Counted from the stretch's first letter, positions 8,464 to 16,696 are shown. The stretch is DNA of 48,477 bases from Mycobacterium sp. 1164966.3 (GCF_001665395.1 NZ_LZSG01000048.1:1-48477); one strand, 5' to 3'. The notes: a model not told the origin generated them from the sequence alone. A program made the numbers and translations.

Positions 8464-9969
8464 TCAGTAAGCCCCGTCTCTGGCCAGGACGGCTTTGAGT
8501 GTGCGGGCGATGATCACGAGATCACCTGCCATCGACCAGTTGTCGACATAGGAAAGGTCCAGCCGCACCGAGTCTTCCCAGGAAAGATCAGAGCGCCCGC
8601 TCACTTGCCACAACCCCGTGACACCCGGCTTCACCAACAGTCGCCGCTTGACGTCCCCGGCGTAGTTCTCCACCTCGCGGCGCAGCGGTGGCCGCGGGCC
8701 GACCACGCTCATGTCCCGCTTGAGCACGTTGATGAACTGCGGCAACTCGTCGATGCTGAACCGGCGCAGCAATTTCCCGACGCGGGTCACGCGCGGGTCG
8801 TCGCGCATCTTGAAGAGCATGCCGCCGGCGCCTTCATTGAACGGCAGCAGGCGATCGAGCTGTTGGTCCGCCCCGTTGACCATGGTGCGCAACTTGAGCA
8901 TGGTGAACGGCCTGCCGTCCAGGCCGATGCGTTCGGCGCGATAGTAGACCGGTCCTTTGCTGGTCAGCTTGATGCCGATGGCAGCGATGATCAGCAGCGG
9001 CGAAGTTCCGATGAGCGCCGCCAGCGCAAAGCAGAAGTCGAAGGCTCGCTTCTGGAAGCGCTGTGTGCCTTCATATTGCGGCTTGTCGACATGCAGTAAA
9101 GGAAATCCCGCGATCGGGCGCAATGTCAGTCGTGCCTCGGCGACGTCCACCACCCCGGGCGCCACCACCAGGTCGATGTCCATCGTCTCCAGCTGCCACA
9201 TCAGCTCCCGGATTCCCCGCACACCGAAGTGTTCGGTGTGCGTTACAGCCACCGTGTCCGCGCAGCAGTACTGAATCGCGGAGAACACAACGGTTTCGTC
9301 GCCGAGGATCGGTATTTCGCGGCCCTGAACCATCAGCATGTCGCCGCGGGCCGGGCCGTACCCCGGGATGCAGACTCCGACGACCAGGTAGCCGTCCTTC
9401 GGATTGCGTAGCAACTCCTGTGCCAGGTGTGATACGCCCGCCCGGTCACCGATCGCCAAAACCATTGTCTGACAGCGGCCTTTGATCCGCTGTTGCCAGA
9501 CATACTTGCGCCACAGATTGCGGCTCGCCACCAGTCCTAAGGTGCCGACGGGAAGTGCGACGGCCAGGTAGCCCCGAGCCAGGTCGATCTTGGCCAGCAG
9601 GGTGACCATCGCGATGATTCCGAACGTCCAGAACGACGCGCTGGCGATGCGCCGGTATTCGTCGATGCCCGACCCGATCACCCGCGTCGACCTGGTGTGG
9701 AACACCGCGATCGACGAAAGCCAAAGGGCCGCAAACAGGCACGAGAACAGGGTCATCACCGGACCCGGGTAGCCCGACGTATCCGGCTCGCGGCCGAACC
9801 GGACGTATTGAGCGAGTACTACTGCGCCGCATACGATTATCGAGTCGGTGATGTGCAGGCGACGTGCATACTGCTGCTGCCAGCGGGAAACCACTTTGAC
9901 GCACGGTGGCGGGGCAGGGTTCGCATTGACCGGTGACCGGCCGTCCAGGGCTCGTAGCGTAGTGATCAT
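8464..9969 (-). CDS. Polyprenyl-phosphate sugar-1-phosphate transferase (priming enzyme)
   Basis: This 501-residue protein is of the WbaP/CpsE type. Membrane helices fill about residues 35-170, a soluble nucleotide-binding-like middle domain follows, and a last helix (FCFALAALIGTSPLLIIAAI) leads into the catalytic Bac_transf domain. The catalytic part shows KGPVYYRAERIG, FTMLKLRTM, FSIDELPQFINVLKRDMSVVG with PRPP just after, and VKPGVTGLWQVSGRS. It transfers a sugar-1-phosphate from an NDP-sugar to polyprenyl phosphate, starting the lipid-linked unit. The ATG at 9969 has AGAAGG just upstream. This class of initiator differs from the WecA-type enzyme used for mycobacterial arabinogalactan, so it marks a separate glycan pathway. 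Confidence 0.92.
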   Translation of the reverse strand: MITTLRALDGRSPVNANPAPPPCVKVVSRWQQQYARRLHITDSIIVCGAVVLAQYVRFGREPDTSGYPGPVMTLFSCLFAALWLSSIAVFHTRSTRVIGSGIDEYRRIASASFWTFGIIAMVTLLAKIDLARGYLAVALPVGTLGLVASRNLWRKYVWQQRIKGRCQTMVLAIGDRAGVSHLAQELLRNPKDGYLVVGVCIPGYGPARGDMLMVQGREIPILGDETVVFSAIQYCCADTVAVTHTEHFGVRGIRELMWQLETMDIDLVVAPGVVDVAEARLTLRPIAGFPLLHVDKPQYEGTQRFQKRAFDFCFALAALIGTSPLLIIAAIGIKLTSKGPVYYRAERIGLDGRPFTMLKLRTMVNGADQQLDRLLPFNEGAGGMLFKMRDDPRVTRVGKLLRRFSIDELPQFINVLKRDMSVVGPRPPLRREVENYAGDVKRRLLVKPGVTGLWQVSGRSDLSWEDSVRLDLSYVDNWSMAGDLVIIARTLKAVLARDGAY

Positions 9970-9980
9970 GTGGGCGCCTT

Positions 9981-10829
9981 CTATGCCGATGCCGCTTCGG
10001 TTGCGGCGGTCGGCAACACGGCATGATCGTGGGCCGGGGGGCCGGCGTAGTAGACGCCGGGATAGCAGATGAGCTGGGCGCGGGTGGCGCGCAACAACGC
10101 GAACGGACCCTGCAGGAGATATCGGCGGGCCAGTCGTCGTGGTTCGTGACCGAGCCGGTAGACCCACTCCAACCCGAACCGCTGCATCCACTGCGGGGCA
10201 CGGCGGGTCTTACCGGCCAGAAAGTCCACTGCGCCACCGCATGGCAAAAATATCCGTGCTCCCGTCGCATGCCCGTGCCGGTCGACCCACTGTTCCTGGC
10301 GGGGCTTGCCCAGGCTGACTACCAGGATGTCGGTCTCTGCGTCGCGGATGGCGGCTGCCAATGTCTCTGAATCCGATTCGATCTCGGCCTGATTCGGCGC
10401 CCACATCCCCGAAACCTTCAGCCCGGGATAGCGCGCGTACACATGCCGTGCCAGCAAGTGATGTGTTGCAGGGCTACCGCCGAAGAAGCCGACCCGCAGT
10501 CCGGAATCTTCGGCCAGCGCGAGCACGGCCGGTAACAAGTCGGCTCCGGTCACCCGCGGCCAGGGGCCGGCCGTGAGCAGCCGGCCCCGCCAGGCTATCG
10601 GCATGCCGTCAGCCAGCAACAGCCATTCCAGCCGGCCCGCGGGAGCGGCCCCGATATTGCGGAAATGGTGCAGGTGGTCCAGGTTCACCGATCCCACGGC
10701 CAAGCCGGGCCCGGAGGATCGCAGGCGTGCCGCAATGATCGACAGCACCTCGCCGGTGTCGCAGCGTTCGACGATGCTGCCGCTGACGACCATGCGCACC
10801 GGAACCCGTGCCAGCTTGTCGTGGCCCAT
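9981..10829 (-). CDS. WecB/TagA/CpsF family glycosyltransferase (GT26)
   Basis: The 282-residue product shows the GT26 landmarks: SVNLDHLHHF, LLADGMPIAW near residue 75, VTGADLLPAVL, VGFFGGSPA, DILVVSLGKPRQEQWVDRH and a C-terminal basic region (EWVYRLGHEPRRLARRYLL) thought to hold the enzyme at the membrane. Relatives add the second sugar, often ManNAc, ManNAcA or glucose, to a polyprenyl-pyrophosphoryl sugar. Placement directly before the priming transferase gene fits that role. The start is less certain. The ATG at 10829 gives the usual length; an in-frame extension to 10922 would overlap the epimerase gene by over 40 bases and is less likely. Confidence 0.85.
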   Translation of the reverse strand: MGHDKLARVPVRMVVSGSIVERCDTGEVLSIIAARLRSSGPGLAVGSVNLDHLHHFRNIGAAPAGRLEWLLLADGMPIAWRGRLLTAGPWPRVTGADLLPAVLALAEDSGLRVGFFGGSPATHHLLARHVYARYPGLKVSGMWAPNQAEIESDSETLAAAIRDAETDILVVSLGKPRQEQWVDRHGHATGARIFLPCGGAVDFLAGKTRRAPQWMQRFGLEWVYRLGHEPRRLARRYLLQGPFALLRATRAQLICYPGVYYAGPPAHDHAVLPTAATEAASA

Positions 10830-10878
10830 TTCCCGGCCTATCCCCAGTGATCTGTGCGCACGGGACGCGCACAACTCG

Positions 10879-11445
10879 TCATGACGCCGCACTTTCGGCC
10901 GGCGTGATCTCTGGTGTCTCACCGGTCGCGGGCCAGCTGGCGTCCTTCTCGGACATCACCGTGACCGGAAGCGGCCATTTGATGCCGAAAGCCCGGTCGT
11001 CCCAACGAAATCCCTCTTCGGCGGCCGGCTCGTAGGGGCCGCTGACCTGGTACACGACTTCGGTGTCGTCGGTCAGAGTCTGGAACCCGTGGGCTACGTA
11101 GGGTGGCAAGAACAGCGCCCGGCGGTTGTCCGCGCTCAGTTCTACCATCACGTGTCTGCCGTAGGTCTGCGACTCTGGGCGAACGTCGAGGGCGACATCC
11201 ATGATCGCGCCGCGGGTGCAGCGCACCAACTTGGCCTCGGCGTGTGGCGGCACCTGGCGGTGCAGGCCGCGTACCGTGCCGCGGGTGTTGTTGAAGCAGA
11301 TGTTGGTCTGCGAGACATCGGAAATCAGCCCATAGTGCGCGAACTCGTCGGCGCAGAACGATCGTGAGAAGAAGCCGCGGTGGTCGCGGTGCGGCTCTAT
11401 GTCGATGATCGTCACCCCCGCGACGCTCGTGGGCGTGTACTTCAC
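10879..11445 (-). CDS. dTDP-4-dehydrorhamnose 3,5-epimerase family (RmlC-like)
   Basis: This 188-residue cupin epimerase matches the normal RmlC length. Catalytic positions are present: His62 in RGLHRQ, Lys72 in AEAKLVRC, the tyrosine of SGPYEPA and the acidic pair in FRWDDRAFGI. The usual RGLHYQ reads RGLHRQ here, a change next to the catalytic base. It epimerises C-3 and/or C-5 of a 4-keto-6-deoxy NDP-sugar. Because the operon also holds a C-methyltransferase and a CDP-glucose synthase-like gene, the substrate may be CDP- rather than dTDP-linked, so it should not simply be called rmlC. The GTG start overlaps the upstream stop as GTGA. Confidence 0.87.
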   Translation of the reverse strand: MKYTPTSVAGVTIIDIEPHRDHRGFFSRSFCADEFAHYGLISDVSQTNICFNNTRGTVRGLHRQVPPHAEAKLVRCTRGAIMDVALDVRPESQTYGRHVMVELSADNRRALFLPPYVAHGFQTLTDDTEVVYQVSGPYEPAAEEGFRWDDRAFGIKWPLPVTVMSEKDASWPATGETPEITPAESAAS

Positions 11446-12488
11446 GATGCCTCCTTCCAGAACAGTCGTTCGTCGACCTGGCCCGTCTTGAGCAGGTACT
11501 CGATTTGCTTGAGCCGGGTATGTCCGCGGCCGTGGAATGTCTCCGGTTCCATGGCGATGCTCTGGAACACCCGGTGTAGCTGGGCCGCGCCGGCGGCCAC
11601 GTCCCAGGTGGCGTTGAAGTCGCTGAATACTTCGCGAATCTTGCCGAACGCGACTCGGTAACTGCGGTTATCGGCATTGGGCGGCCCGAAAGTCAGTTCG
11701 CAGCCCGGGAATTCGGCGCTTACCGCCTCGGCGATCTCGCGCACGGTGCGATTGTTTTCGTCGCTGCCGACGTTGACCACCAGCGCATGTACGCTCTGCC
11801 GGTCGGCGCGCAGCGCGCAGCGGATCGCCTGCGCGATGTCGAGGGCGTGCACCAGCGGCCGCCACGGCGTACCGTCACTGGTCATCGCGATGCGGTGTTC
11901 GGTCCACGCCAGGCCGGCCAGGTTGTTCAGCACGATGTCGAACCGCATTCGCGGTGAGGCGCCGAAAGCGGTTGCGTTGCGGAGGAAAGTCGGGGAGAAG
12001 TCGTCGTCCGCCAGCGCGGTGAGATCTCGCTCGACCAACGCCTTGCATTTCGCGTAGGGCGTGAGCGGATTGACCGGGCTGGACTCGTCGACCGTGCCGT
12101 CGGCGATGCCGTAGACGCTGCACGACGACATGTAGACGAACCTGGTGACGCCGGCTCGCTTGGCGCAGTCGGCCAAATGCACACTGCCGTGGTGGTTTAC
12201 CTGGTAGGTGACGTCGCCGATGAGGTCGCCGATCGGGTCGTTGCTCAGCTCGGCCATATGCACGATCGCGTCAAACCCGCGCAGACCGTCGACGGTCACG
12301 TCGCGGATGTCTTTGACCAGGGTCGCCGGCTCGGCGCCGTGGGTGCTTCCGGCAAGTGCACCCGGGCATAGCCAACCGGCCTTGTAGTAGCCGGTGTCCA
12401 GGCCGACGACGTCGTGGCCGTCTTCGAGCAGAAGTGGTGCCAGCAGGCAGCCCAGATATCCCTCTGTGCCGGTGACCAGCACTCGCAT
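11442..12488 (-). CDS. NAD(P)-dependent epimerase/dehydratase (extended SDR)
   Basis: The 348-residue product starts MRVLVTGTEGYLGCLLAP, the glycine-rich NAD site of extended SDR sugar enzymes. The catalytic set is complete: MSSCSVYG supplies Ser and YAKCK supplies the Tyr-x3-Lys pair. NVGSDENNRTVREIAE is the usual NDP-sugar-binding region. It is most likely a 4-ketoreductase or 4-epimerase finishing the modified sugar; the sequence alone does not decide between these and a 4,6-dehydratase. The ATG at 12488 has GAAGGGA upstream. A 45-base gap separates it from the PIG-L gene, the largest interruption in the operon up to this point. Confidence 0.85.
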   Translation of the reverse strand: MRVLVTGTEGYLGCLLAPLLLEDGHDVVGLDTGYYKAGWLCPGALAGSTHGAEPATLVKDIRDVTVDGLRGFDAIVHMAELSNDPIGDLIGDVTYQVNHHGSVHLADCAKRAGVTRFVYMSSCSVYGIADGTVDESSPVNPLTPYAKCKALVERDLTALADDDFSPTFLRNATAFGASPRMRFDIVLNNLAGLAWTEHRIAMTSDGTPWRPLVHALDIAQAIRCALRADRQSVHALVVNVGSDENNRTVREIAEAVSAEFPGCELTFGPPNADNRSYRVAFGKIREVFSDFNATWDVAAGAAQLHRVFQSIAMEPETFHGRGHTRLKQIEYLLKTGQVDERLFWKEAS

Positions 12489-12533
12489 GTGGTGTCCCTT
12501 CGATATAGTTTCGACTGGGTTTTCGGCGGCCGG

Positions 12534-13196
12534 CTAGTTCAGTGCCGTGGCGGCGCCCGGCGTCAGCACCGCCTTTTCGACGACGAATGCCTCGGCGTAG
12601 CGGGTATGGCATTGCACGCCGCGGACCCGCATCAGCGCCAGGAATGCCTCAGCCTCGAACCAATCGCGCGGCATCTGGGACGGATAGCTCTCCATGAGCA
12701 GCCGCGTCTTCTGGGCCGCCGCCTCGTCCGGAACCGGCACGTAGACAGCAGGATTCGGCAGATCAGACTCCCATTTCAGGATTTCGTAGCCCAGCACCAG
12801 ATGCGAGCGGAACTCGGTCGGGATGAGCTCGCCGATCAAGCGGTGGTCCTGGTGGAAGTCGCGGCGCTGGGGACCCAACACCAGATCGGGCTCGCAGCCG
12901 CGGCGGAACTTGGCGAGGTGACGCTTGACGTGTCGCCAGTGTTCGGGCAGATGACCGTCCGGCAGGTCGAGCACGGTCAAATCCACGTTGGCGTACGGGG
13001 ATAACGCCGCGAAGGCGTTTTTCTCCTCGATCTCGCGGTCGGTCCCGGCGCCGGTGAACACCAGCACATGCACGGTGACTCCGGGATTGTGACGTGCGAT
13101 CTGGATCAGGGTGGCGCCGGCGCCGATCATGATGTCATCGCAGTGCGCGCCAATGGCGGCAACGGAATCGATGGCGCCGGTGGTAAGTGGAATCAT
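12534..13196 (-). CDS. PIG-L (LmbE-like) N-deacetylase family protein
   Basis: The 220-residue product has the two metal-binding signatures of the PIG-L/LmbE family: GAHCDDIMIGAGATL near the N-terminus (the AHxDD motif) and FHQDHR in the middle (HxDH). Zinc ligands are therefore intact. Members remove N-acetyl groups from amino sugars, such as GlcNAc-Ins in mycothiol synthesis. Similar genes recur in cell-surface glycan loci next to rfbF- and SDR-type genes, where the substrate is usually unproven. The ATG at 13196 overlaps the upstream stop as ATGA, which sets the start; in-frame sequence further upstream is a shadow. It hints that the pathway includes an amino sugar. Confidence 0.85.
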   Translation of the reverse strand: MIPLTTGAIDSVAAIGAHCDDIMIGAGATLIQIARHNPGVTVHVLVFTGAGTDREIEEKNAFAALSPYANVDLTVLDLPDGHLPEHWRHVKRHLAKFRRGCEPDLVLGPQRRDFHQDHRLIGELIPTEFRSHLVLGYEILKWESDLPNPAVYVPVPDEAAAQKTRLLMESYPSQMPRDWFEAEAFLALMRVRGVQCHTRYAEAFVVEKAVLTPGAATALN

Positions 13197-13987
13197 GCCG
13201 AGCACCCCACCGGCGACCGCTCCCACACCATCCACGGCCGGACTCCCGCGTTGTAGTCGGCGTCCAGCTCCGCGCGCTCCTTGAACGTGTCGGCGGGCTT
13301 CCAGAAACCGTCGTGTTGGTAGCCCAACAATCCACCGGTCCCGGCCAGCGCCATGCACCCGTCGCCGACCAGGTCACCGTTCTCCGGGATCAGGTCGATG
13401 ATTTTCTGCTTCAGCACGAAGTAGCCGCCGTTCACCCAGATCGGGAATTTGGTCACCGGCGCAATCTCTTTGATGTCGCCGTCGGCGCTGATATCGACGC
13501 AGTGAAAGGACGATTGCGGCGGCACCGTCAGCATGGAAGCCGTTGCGCCGCTTTCGATCAGCCGGTCGATCATGATGTCGAGCGGCGCGTCGGTCAGCAC
13601 GTCGGCGTAGTTGGCCAGGAAGTACTCGTCGTTGCCCAGGTACTTGCGGACCCGTCGAAGCCGCTCTCCGATCGGCGATTCCAGACCGGTGTCGACGAAG
13701 GTGATGGTCCAGTCCGACATGTCGGAGTCGAGCAACTCGATTTTGCCTGCGCGCATGACGAAGTCGTTGGACTCCATCTCGCGGTAGTTGAGGAAGAAGT
13801 CCTTAATCATGGCTTGGCCGTAACCCAGGCACAGGATGAATTCCTTGTGCCCGTAGTGCGCGTAGTAGCGCATTACGTGCCACAACAGCGGCCGGGGACC
13901 GACCATTTGCAGCGGCTTGGGGACGAGGTCGCCGTCGGTGCTGCGCATGCGCATGCCGTAGCCGCCGCAAAAGAGCACGACTTTCAT
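13193..13987 (-). CDS. Glucose-1-phosphate cytidylyltransferase-like sugar nucleotidyltransferase
   Basis: This 264-residue protein has the nucleotidyltransferase loop VVLFCGGYGMRMR with PKPLQMVG after it. The segment LLWHVMRYYAHYGHKEFILC strongly recalls RfbF/AscA glucose-1-phosphate cytidylyltransferases, which are also about 257 residues long. It would make CDP-glucose, the entry point to CDP-linked deoxysugars. It is the first gene of the operon. The ATG at 13987 follows GAAGGG by nine bases; a second ATG at 13996 directly abuts that sequence and is less likely. No CDP-glucose 4,6-dehydratase is seen in the window. The specificity for CTP and glucose is inferred from similarity only. Confidence 0.83.
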   Translation of the reverse strand: MKVVLFCGGYGMRMRSTDGDLVPKPLQMVGPRPLLWHVMRYYAHYGHKEFILCLGYGQAMIKDFFLNYREMESNDFVMRAGKIELLDSDMSDWTITFVDTGLESPIGERLRRVRKYLGNDEYFLANYADVLTDAPLDIMIDRLIESGATASMLTVPPQSSFHCVDISADGDIKEIAPVTKFPIWVNGGYFVLKQKIIDLIPENGDLVGDGCMALAGTGGLLGYQHDGFWKPADTFKERAELDADYNAGVRPWMVWERSPVGCSA

Positions 13988-14069
13988 GACTGCCATCCCT
14001 TCGAACGGTCGCCGGGCGCTGTGCCCAGCGGCACACTGCGCATACCAGAAATATCTATAACCGCGCGTG

Positions 14070-14088
14070 TACATACTTTGGGTATGTA
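14070..14088. promoter_or_regulatory. Perfect 7-bp inverted repeat, candidate TetR-type operator
   Basis: TACATAC and GTATGTA, separated by 5 bases, form a perfect palindrome in the 155-base gap between the PPE stop and the first gene of the polysaccharide operon. On the minus strand it lies about 83 bases upstream of the start at 13987 and about 11 bases upstream of an AT-rich stretch (TATAGATATTT) that could supply the -10 element. The size and symmetry fit a TetR dimer site, and two TetR genes lie 2-3 kb away. The right half shares ACTxTxGGTAT with sites at 15763 and 18264. Confidence 0.55.
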
Positions 14089-14142
14089 ACGGGAAGTAGG
14101 GCTGTCCAGCGAGTATTCGGGGCGCATCGGAGGCCTTTCGGG

Positions 14143-15339
14143 TCAGACGGCCGAGCCGTAGCCGGCGTTCGGCGGTTGGGCCATCACGGTCGGTACCAGT
14201 CCATATCGCGGGGCGGCAGCCCGGCTCGCACCGTTGGGAGCGCCGAGCGGCATCCCGCCCAGCAGCGCTGGCATCTGCGACAGGGGGCCCATGCCGCCGT
14301 TCGGCAGAGCGGCGCCCACGCTGGCCAACGGAGCTGTCGGGATGACGCTGGTCCAGGCCGGCGGCACCGAGAGCGAGCCGAGGGCGGCGGCCTGACCCAT
14401 GCTCGCGAGCGCGCTCCCACCAAGGGCGGCCTCGGCGGCCCCGGCCGCACCGGCGGCGTCGGCGGCACCGGCAGCTGCTGCCTCGGCGGCTCCGCCCACT
14501 TCCGTCGCTGCCGTGGCCGCCATGCTCTGCATGGTCTGGGCGATGCCCAGGACGCTGGACAGGCCGAACAGCGGAGTCAAGCCGATCATCGACAGGTTCG
14601 TCACCATGCCCACCATGGACGACGGATCGGACGTGCCGCTGGTAAGCCCGCTGAGCAGTCCCGAAGACCCGGTCGTGGCCGCCGCGGGGGTCGAGAGTCC
14701 TTGCAGCGCGTTGGGAACCGAGGTGACCACCTGCGCCAGCGTCGTCTGGGTCGCCCCCGATTCACCCGTGGCCGCGGCGACCGAGTTGCGCTGCGCAACC
14801 AGCCCGACGGGATTGTCGACCTGCGGCGGCGAGGCGAACGGGGTGACGTCCGACGCCTCAACCGAGTTCGCGGCATACTGATACATCGCCGCGGCGTCCA
14901 GGGCCCACATCTCGACATACTCGGCCTCGGTAGCCGCAATGGCCGCCGAATTCTGACCGAGCAGGTTTGTTGCGACCAGCGTCGCGAGTCGAACCCGGTT
15001 GGCGTAGACGGCCGACGGTGGAACCGTCATCGCGAAGGCCGCTTCATAGATCTCTATAGCCAGCCTGGCGTGGCTGGCCGCCTCGCCCGCACGCGCGGCA
15101 GTCCCACTGGTCCATGCCACATACGGCCCGACCGCGGAGGCCATGGACAGCGACGACGGGCCCAGCCATCGACCGCTGGTCAGTCCGGCGACCACGGAGC
15201 GGTACGCAGCCGCCGCGGCAGTCAGTTCGGCCGCCAGCTCGTCCCAGGTCACCGCCGCCGCCACGAGCGACCCGGGCCCCGGACCGGCATACATGAGCGT
15301 CGAGTTGACTTCCGGTGGCAGCGCGCCGAAATCCAGCAC
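14143..15339 (-). CDS. PPE family protein, SVP subfamily
   Basis: The 398-residue protein opens with a PPE domain (FGALPPEVNS, then a WxG turn at GRWLGPSS), about 180 residues long. It ends with a variable Ala/Gly/Ser-rich region containing the GxxSVPxxW signature (GSLSVPPAW), which defines the PPE-SVP subfamily. PPE proteins form a helical hairpin that docks on a PE partner and leaves the cell through a type VII (ESX) secretion system. The partner is encoded 21 bases upstream. No lipase or other known enzymatic domain is visible. It lies in the same direction as the polysaccharide operon but is separated from it by the palindrome-bearing gap. Confidence 0.93.
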   Translation of the reverse strand: MLDFGALPPEVNSTLMYAGPGPGSLVAAAVTWDELAAELTAAAAAYRSVVAGLTSGRWLGPSSLSMASAVGPYVAWTSGTAARAGEAASHARLAIEIYEAAFAMTVPPSAVYANRVRLATLVATNLLGQNSAAIAATEAEYVEMWALDAAAMYQYAANSVEASDVTPFASPPQVDNPVGLVAQRNSVAAATGESGATQTTLAQVVTSVPNALQGLSTPAAATTGSSGLLSGLTSGTSDPSSMVGMVTNLSMIGLTPLFGLSSVLGIAQTMQSMAATAATEVGGAAEAAAAGAADAAGAAGAAEAALGGSALASMGQAAALGSLSVPPAWTSVIPTAPLASVGAALPNGGMGPLSQMPALLGGMPLGAPNGASRAAAPRYGLVPTVMAQPPNAGYGSAV

Positions 15340-15360
15340 TGTGATGGCTTCCCTCGGGGG

Positions 15361-15660
15361 TCAGCGACCCGCGACCGCGTTGGCGGCCTCGGTGGCTGCA
15401 TAGGAACCGGAGCTTGCGGCCAGGGCGTCGACGAACTGCTGGTGAACAGCTGCGGCCTGGGCGCTCACGGCTTGATACATCTGGGCGTGCGCGGCGAATT
15501 GCACTGCCAGCAGCGCAGACACGCGGTCGGCGGCCGGCGGGACGATTGCCGTTATGGGACCTGCCGCAGCCTCGTTTCCGGCGTTCACCGCCGCGCCGGC
15601 GCCCTGCAGCGCGCCGGCCGATGCCGCCATTGCTTCTGGCTGTGTGGTCAAGAACGACAT
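15361..15660 (-). CDS. PE family protein
   Basis: The 99-residue protein is a single PE domain (MSFLTTQPEAMAASAGALQG), of standard length with no C-terminal extension. The C-terminal SYAATEAAN contains the YxxxD/E secretion signal recognised by ESX systems. It precedes the PPE gene by 21 bases in the same direction, as in classical co-expressed PE-PPE pairs, so the two products should form a heterodimer. GGGGAAG lies just upstream of the ATG. The upstream gap carries related GGTATG half-sites that may place it under the nearby TetR regulators. Confidence 0.94.
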   Translation of the reverse strand: MSFLTTQPEAMAASAGALQGAGAAVNAGNEAAAGPITAIVPPAADRVSALLAVQFAAHAQMYQAVSAQAAAVHQQFVDALAASSGSYAATEAANAVAGR

Positions 15661-15722
15661 GCGCTTCCCCTAACCCGGAGTGGGGCCGGCGGATGAACAA
15701 ACTGCCAGCCATCTGATCGGAG

Positions 15723-15773
15723 ACTATACATACCGAAAGCATGGTACGCATCCCACACACGTACTATTGGTAT
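15723..15773. promoter_or_regulatory. PE/PPE promoter region with repeated GGTAT half-sites
   Basis: On the minus strand, TATAGT (15723-15728) fits the mycobacterial -10 consensus TANNNT and lies about 63 bases upstream of the PE start. TACATACC (15727-15734) faces GGTACGCA (15743-15750) as an imperfect inverted repeat (6 of 8 matches). A further half-site, ACTATTGGTAT, occupies 15763-15773 and recurs exactly at 18264-18274. These are candidate TetR-type sites; spacing differs from the perfect palindrome at 14070. Confidence 0.4.
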
Positions 15774-16018
15774 CCACGTTTGTAGCCGGGTTAACAGCGT
15801 CGGAACTCAGCAGGTCGGCGCGTTGCTGCTAACCTCGGAAACGCAACCCGGACACGTCGGACGTGCTCTTTCTTGACCGAGGTGTGCCCCTGTTTCGAGG
15901 AGGGCAACGTGAACGTGAAGGCGATCCAGCCGGCATGCCGGTCGGCTCGGACACTCGCGTTGACCACGTTCGCGGCGGGCAATGATTGGAATGACCGGCG
16001 GCTTGCTTCGCAATTGCG
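15774..16018. other. Rest of the PE-tetR divergent gap
   Basis: This is the remainder of the 358-base gap between the PE gene and the first tetR gene. I see no convincing gene here; the frames on both strands have no recognisable product. The only notable structure is the perfect 12-bp palindrome at its right end, listed separately. Confidence 0.5.
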
Positions 16019-16019
16019 A
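16008..16019. promoter_or_regulatory. 12-bp perfect palindrome touching the tetR start codon
   Basis: TCGCAATTGCGA ends on the A of the ATG at 16019. No Shine-Dalgarno sequence precedes that ATG. A palindrome in this place could be an autoregulatory operator that blocks transcription start or initiation of a near-leaderless message. The assignment rests on position and symmetry only. Confidence 0.35.
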
Positions 16020-16696
16020 TGACGACGCACTCGACTGACGGACGCGCCGACACGACGCGGCGGCAGATTCTGCGGGCCGCCGCGCATCAGTTCGCTCGAC
16101 GGGCTTACCACGACGTCGGCCTCGACGACATCCTCGCCGAAGCCGAACTGACCAAGGGCGCGATGTATTTCCATTTCCGGTCCAAGCATGCGCTGGCCGT
16201 CGCGATCATCGAGCGGCAAACGGCCGAAGCTACAACCACTCTGAAAGAGGTTTTCGCGCGCCGGCTTTCGGGCTTGGAAACCCTTATCGACGTGTCCTAT
16301 CTGATAGCCGTTCACGACATCAAGACCTACGCGGTCAGGGCGGCGCTGAACCTGCTCGAGTCGGTAGGCCGGTCGGAAGGGTTGCAGCAGCGGCTATTCG
16401 ACGATTGGGTCAACTCTATGGCTGCTGCCGCAGAACGTGCGGTCGCCGAGGGTGATGTCGATCCCCGTTGTGATCCAGCGGATTTGGGACGGCTCGTCGT
16501 GTCGCTGCACCTGGGATTGCGACAGACCACCAACCTGGACGAGCCGGAACGATTTCTGGGCGACCTCGAGAAGAGTTGGGCCATCGTGCTCAACGGCATC
16601 CTGCACCCGGACCGGATCGATTACTTCCGCCAATTCGTCAGGCGCCGCACAGCGCTGGCAATCAACACCAGCTCGACCGGCGCCGATTCCGATTGA
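16019..16696 (+). CDS. TetR regulator resembling gamma-butyrolactone receptors (1)
   Basis: This 225-residue protein has a TetR_N DNA-binding domain at about residues 14-60, with the recognition helix region LDDILAEAELTKGAMYFHF followed by RSKHALAVAIIE. The TKGAxYFHFxSKxxLAxAII pattern is characteristic of the ScbR/ArpA-type autoregulator receptors of streptomycetes. The C-terminal domain is longer than in simple TetR proteins and should hold a small-molecule pocket. It faces away from the PE/PPE pair and is followed by a second regulator of the same type. A dimer would bind palindromes such as those at 14070 or 16008. The ligand is unknown. Confidence 0.87.
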   Translation: MTTHSTDGRADTTRRQILRAAAHQFARRAYHDVGLDDILAEAELTKGAMYFHFRSKHALAVAIIERQTAEATTTLKEVFARRLSGLETLIDVSYLIAVHDIKTYAVRAALNLLESVGRSEGLQQRLFDDWVNSMAAAAERAVAEGDVDPRCDPADLGRLVVSLHLGLRQTTNLDEPERFLGDLEKSWAIVLNGILHPDRIDYFRQFVRRRTALAINTSSTGADSD

